Part shown: in pieces, positions 32,017-35,173 of the stretch | Layout of the letters: each line of letters starts with the position of its first letter | Numbering within the stretch: the first letter of the stretch is position 1 | From: Gemmatimonadota bacterium | GTDB lineage: Bacteria; Gemmatimonadota; Gemmatimonadetes; Gemmatimonadales; GWC2-71-9 | Assembly (NCBI GenBank): GCA_003221895.1 | Contig: QHUJ01000138.1 | Coordinates: 1-35,173 of the forward strand | DNA: 35,173 nt | Direction of reading: 5' to 3' | Program-made: the position numbers and the translations under genes | The notes under the pieces: model-generated | Database searches by the model: none | Seen by the model: only the letters and a program-made list of their open reading frames with translations | Told to the model about the DNA's origin: nothing

Positions 32017-33087
32017 TCAGCGGGGAATGAAATCGATGCCGGGCTCGAGCCTGCGGGCGAACGCGGCCAGGAGGTCGGCGGCGCGATCGAGATCCTGGAC
32101 CGCAACCATTTCGTTGGGGCTGTGCATGTAGCGGTTGGGCACGCTCACGAGGCCGGTCGGGATGCCGCGCATGGCGTTGTAGATGGCGTCCGCGTCGGTG
32201 CCGGTGTCGCGCGGCGCTGCCTGCACCGTGTACGCGATCTTCGCCTGTTCCGCGCACTCGACCAGCAGGTCAAACACCACCGGGCTCACCGACGATCCTC
32301 GACTCAGCACCACGCCGCCGCCGAGCTTGTGGTCGCCGGCGTGCTTCTTGTCGGCGCCCGGGTAATCCGTAGCGTGAGTGACATCGACGACGAGCGCGAC
32401 GTCCGGCTCGATGCCGATCGCACTGGTGCGCGCGCCGCTGCCGGTCCACGCGATCTCCTCCCGCGTCGACGCAACCGCAAAGACCGCAGCATGCTTCGGC
32501 CGCTGCGAAGCCAGGCGGCGCAATGCCTCGGCGGCGACATATGCCCCGATGCGGTTATCGAGGCTGCGCGACACGATCCGCTCGTTCGGATACTCCTCCA
32601 CCCGACTGTCGATGACGCCGGCGTCACCGACGCGGACCCGAGCGAGCGACTCGTTGCGATTCGCCGCACCGATGTCGATCCACAGGTCGATCACCTTGGT
32701 CACCCGGTCGAGATCTTCCTTCTTCAGCTGGTGGATTGCCTTTTTGCCGACCACCCCGTGGACCGGGCCCTCGCGCGTGAGCAGCAGCACGCGCTGGCCG
32801 ACGAGGACCTGCGAATCCCAGCCGCCGATGCCGGCGAAGTAGAGGTAACCGTCATCATCGATGTGGGTGATCTGGATGCCGATCTCGTCGATGTGCCCCG
32901 CAAACATCAGGCGAGGTTTGCCCTTCGGATTCAACGCGGCAACCGAATTGCCATGGACGTCGGCCCGGACGTCGTCGGCGAAGCTCTTCACTTCGTCGCG
33001 CCACAGCCGGGCGGGAGCCAGCTCGAACCCCGAGGGCCCCGGCGTATCGAGCAGTTTCTTCAGAAATCCGAGCGTCGCTATCGTCAT
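32017..33087 (-). CDS. M42-family (FrvX/PepA-type) aminopeptidase
   Basis: The 356-residue cytosolic metallopeptidase belongs to family M42, tetrahedral dodecameric aminopeptidases. Ligands and catalytic residues are visible: H65 and D67 in FAGHIDEIG, the bridging Asp in SRSLDNRIG, catalytic Glu-Glu in STREEIAWTG, Asp in VVDVTHATDYPG, and the last His in YMHSPNEMV. Length and order match the family. It trims peptides from the N-terminus. The ATG at 33087 lies 26 bp after the OPT transporter stop, so both are probably cotranscribed: peptide uptake followed by intracellular hydrolysis. Confidence 0.95.
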   Translation of the reverse strand: MTIATLGFLKKLLDTPGPSGFELAPARLWRDEVKSFADDVRADVHGNSVAALNPKGKPRLMFAGHIDEIGIQITHIDDDGYLYFAGIGGWDSQVLVGQRVLLLTREGPVHGVVGKKAIHQLKKEDLDRVTKVIDLWIDIGAANRNESLARVRVGDAGVIDSRVEEYPNERIVSRSLDNRIGAYVAAEALRRLASQRPKHAAVFAVASTREEIAWTGSGARTSAIGIEPDVALVVDVTHATDYPGADKKHAGDHKLGGGVVLSRGSSVSPVVFDLLVECAEQAKIAYTVQAAPRDTGTDADAIYNAMRGIPTGLVSVPNRYMHSPNEMVAVQDLDRAADLLAAFARRLEPGIDFIPR

Positions 33088-33089
33088 GG

Positions 33090-33120
33090 TGTCGCTATTG
33101 TGTCGTTATAGTGTTATTGG
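33090..33120. repeat. Short 11-bp direct repeat between the OPT and M42 genes
   Basis: TGTCGCTATTG (33090-33100), TGTCGTTATAG (33101-33111) and a partial copy TGTTATTGG (33112-33120) stand in tandem, covering the gap and the OPT stop codon. The first two match at 9 of 11 positions. The function is unknown; with three copies it may be chance or a small slippage duplication. Confidence 0.55.
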
Positions 33121-35173
33121 CGTCGCAAGCCGGTCCGATACAGCAGCGCGCCCAGGATCGCGAACATGACGAGTCCCACGACCGCCGAGGTCGCGAACTC
33201 GCCCAGCGTGTGATACAGCCCGACCTTCTCGGCTAGCCACTCGGCCGACATGCCCCGCGCGCTCCCCCAACCGGCAAGGGCCGCCACCGCGATGCCGCAG
33301 ATGGCGCCGCCCGCGATCAAGCCGCTCGCGAACAGGACACCGGGACCCGATTCGATTTCGGCGAGCGAACGGTTGTCTGAGCGCACCTTGCGCTCGACCA
33401 GCCAGCGCACGAGTCCCCCGGCGAACATGCCCGCCGACGTGGTTATTGGTAGATACACGCCCACCGCCACGGGTAGCGATTGCACACCCATGAGCTCGAT
33501 CGCAATCGTTAAGAAGACACCGATCAGCACGAGTGTCCACGGCAGCTTGTGCGTCAGGATGCCATCGGTGATCAACGCCATCAGCGTCGCCTTGGGTGAG
33601 TCGAGCCGTCTGAGCTCGTGACCCCTGTACTCATGCATGCGGCCGCCGATGCCCGGGTCGACGACATAACGAATCTCGCGCGATGCCCGATCGATGAGGT
33701 ACTTCCCCGGCGGCACGCCCTGCGTCTCCACGTAGACGCGGATGACCTGATAGCTGTTGTTGTCGATCGAATCTGTCCCGCCGATACCGAAGTGCGACAT
33801 CGTCTCCGTATGAACGACGACATTGCCGTCCGGGCTGGTGCCGCTTGCCGGCGCCACGAACCCGGGCCGGCTTTCGGGGACCTCGTAGCGGTAGGCGCTA
33901 TTGAGGAACGTCAGGGTCCACCCCACGGCGAGCGCGGATCCGATCGCTCCGATCAGGATCGCGATCTGCTGCCGTTTTGGGGTCGCGCCCACGAGGAATC
34001 CCGTCTTCAAGTCTTGCGAGGTGTTCCCGCCGTTGGCGACGGCCACGGCAATCACGCAGGCGATGGAGATCGCGCGTACCCGGTCGTCGATCTGATTCCA
34101 GCCGAGCAGCAGAAAGATGAGCGAGATCGCGATGAGCGACGCGATGGTCATGCCGGAGATCGGGTTGGCCGAGCTGCCGATCTGGCCGCAGATGCGCGAG
34201 GAAACGGTGGTAAAGAAGAAGCCGAAAATAATGATCAGCACGCCGCCCAGCAGGTTTACGCCGATCTGCGGCAGAAACGCGAGCACGATCGCGAGGCCAA
34301 TGGAGCCGAATACGGTGATGCTGATGGGCAGATCGTCGTCGGTGCGCAGCTTCGCGGCGACGGCCTGGCCCAGGCGGCTCGAGCGCATGTCGGCGAAGCC
34401 CGCCCTGAACGCGCTGATGATGGTCGGGAGCGAGCGCACGAGGGCGATGATGCCGGCGCTCGCCACGGCGCCGGCGCCGATGTAAAACACGAACGCCGCG
34501 CGAATCTCGCCGGCGCTCATGTCTCGAATCAGCTTGGTGGTGCCGAACATCGGCTCCGTCATCGCGCTGCCGAACAGCTTGATGGCGGGCATCAGCACGA
34601 CGTAGGCGAGACAGCCACCGGCGAACAGATAGCCCGCAATCTGTGGCCCGATGATGTAGCCGACGCCCAGCAGCTCCGGGCTGACCTCCACGCGCACGTC
34701 GGCGTTCTGATAGCCGCGCAGCACCTTGCCGGGCAACTCCTGCCATAGCCTGAGTCCGGTCATCAGGAACTTGTAGACGAAGGCGATGCCGAACGCCTGA
34801 AACACCGTCTTGGCATGGATGCCGCCGCGCTCCCCCGCGATCAGCACCTCCGCGCACGCCGTGCCCTCCGGATACGGCAGATTGCCGTGTTCCTTCACGA
34901 TCAGTGCGCGCCGCAGCGGGATCATCATGAGCACGCCCATCAACCCGCCCGCGATCGCCAGGATGGTCACGCGCGAGATGTCGAGATCGTAGCCCATCAG
35001 CAGAATCGCGGGGATCGTGAATACGACCCCCGCCGAAACCGAGTCCGCCGCCGAGCCGGTCGTCTGGACGATGTTGTTCTCGAGAATCGTGGAGCGGCCG
35101 AGCCAGCGGAAAATCGTGATCGACAAGACGGCGATGGGAATCGACGCACTGACGGTGAGTCCGATCTTCAGCG
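33114..35173 (-). CDS. OPT-family oligopeptide transporter (N-terminus outside window)
   Basis: The frame is open to the right edge, so the start lies beyond 35173. The visible 686 residues form a polytopic OPT transporter with about 14 membrane helices. The segment LKIGLTVSASIPIAVLS coded by the last bases, followed by ILENNIVQTTGSAADS and NLPYPEGTACAEVL, is the family hallmark. A soluble insert (about residues 440-520 of the visible part, DGNVVVHTETMSHFGIGGTDSIDNNSY) with a beta-rich feel interrupts the helices before the last four to five. OPT proteins are proton-coupled inner-membrane importers of oligopeptides or metal chelates. The stop lies 26 bp before the M42 aminopeptidase, which suggests peptides as substrate. 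The TTG at 35126 is internal, not the start. Confidence 0.94.
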   Translation of the reverse strand, partial: LKIGLTVSASIPIAVLSITIFRWLGRSTILENNIVQTTGSAADSVSAGVVFTIPAILLMGYDLDISRVTILAIAGGLMGVLMMIPLRRALIVKEHGNLPYPEGTACAEVLIAGERGGIHAKTVFQAFGIAFVYKFLMTGLRLWQELPGKVLRGYQNADVRVEVSPELLGVGYIIGPQIAGYLFAGGCLAYVVLMPAIKLFGSAMTEPMFGTTKLIRDMSAGEIRAAFVFYIGAGAVASAGIIALVRSLPTIISAFRAGFADMRSSRLGQAVAAKLRTDDDLPISITVFGSIGLAIVLAFLPQIGVNLLGGVLIIIFGFFFTTVSSRICGQIGSSANPISGMTIASLIAISLIFLLLGWNQIDDRVRAISIACVIAVAVANGGNTSQDLKTGFLVGATPKRQQIAILIGAIGSALAVGWTLTFLNSAYRYEVPESRPGFVAPASGTSPDGNVVVHTETMSHFGIGGTDSIDNNSYQVIRVYVETQGVPPGKYLIDRASREIRYVVDPGIGGRMHEYRGHELRRLDSPKATLMALITDGILTHKLPWTLVLIGVFLTIAIELMGVQSLPVAVGVYLPITTSAGMFAGGLVRWLVERKVRSDNRSLAEIESGPGVLFASGLIAGGAICGIAVAALAGWGSARGMSAEWLAEKVGLYHTLGEFATSAVVGLVMFAILGALLYRTGLRRQ

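Noticed and set aside
33618-34748. Plus-strand open frame of 376 codons opposite the OPT gene
   Set aside because: It mirrors OPT codons (Asp/Arg/Gly/His-rich, no motif), while the minus strand carries unmistakable OPT signatures.
35081-35126. TTG 35126 as true start of the OPT transporter
   Set aside because: The frame continues to the window edge with LKIGLTVSASIPIAVLS, a conserved OPT segment, so the gene is truncated by the window.
1-35173. Mobile elements, prophage, toxin-antitoxin or defence genes
   Set aside because: No transposase, integrase, terminal inverted repeats with target duplication, restriction or CRISPR gene was recognised; all genes fit a chromosomal core or accessory background of similar composition.

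Overview
The window is a dense, GC-rich bacterial chromosome segment with no rRNA, tRNA, CRISPR, transposase or phage gene that I can see. A DUF5916 outer-membrane protein, a DUF2911 protein, a Pkn-type kinase, M28-PDZ and M42 peptidases and an OPT transporter, together with high GC and Tat/Sec lipoproteins, suggest a Gemmatimonadota-like (or related Acidobacteriota-type) diderm. That assignment is inference from gene content, not from a marker gene.

Layout. 1-351 (+) is the tail of a Ser/Thr kinase. 348-1806 (-) holds a Tat-exported molybdopterin oxidoreductase and its b-type cytochrome. From a very short divergent promoter, 1828-4480 (+) encodes a small lipoprotein, an M23 peptidase and an amidohydrolase. 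From 29458 down to 4477 (-) lies an almost unbroken run of 23 codirectional genes, most overlapping by 4-25 bp or nearly abutting; the largest gap is 112 bp. In transcription order: M28-PDZ peptidase, GAF protein, alpha/beta hydrolase, unknown protein, endonuclease III, M20 hydrolase, YyaL-type thioredoxin protein, cyclophilin, DUF2911 protein, DUF6941-like protein, GT39 glycosyltransferase, asparagine synthase, HD hydrolase, phospholipase-D/cardiolipin synthase-like protein, ECF sigma factor, putative anti-sigma factor, Spy/CnrX-like periplasmic sensor, TolC, ABC ATPase, MacA adaptor, MacB permease, DUF5916 protein and a chemoreceptor broken by a frameshift. 29518-31952 (+) encodes a HEAT-repeat protein and a secreted proline-rich SdrD-B-like protein, closed by a strong hairpin terminator. 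32017-35173 (-) encodes an M42 aminopeptidase and an OPT peptide transporter that runs off the right edge.

Most interesting. (1) Sigma factor, membrane anti-sigma candidate, Spy-like sensor, TolC and MacAB form one block (8511-14736) whose regulatory order recalls the cnrYXH metal-resistance systems, but with an ABC pump in place of an RND pump. (2) Long poly-C/G tracts (10, 11, 11 and 12 bases) lie inside or at the edge of four gene units, mostly envelope-related, and could act as slippage switches. (3) Several gene starts have a TAnnnT -10 box 6-10 bp before the ATG, including a shared bidirectional one, which points to leaderless transcription. (4) A heptamer-repeat inverted element lies at 8414-8511.
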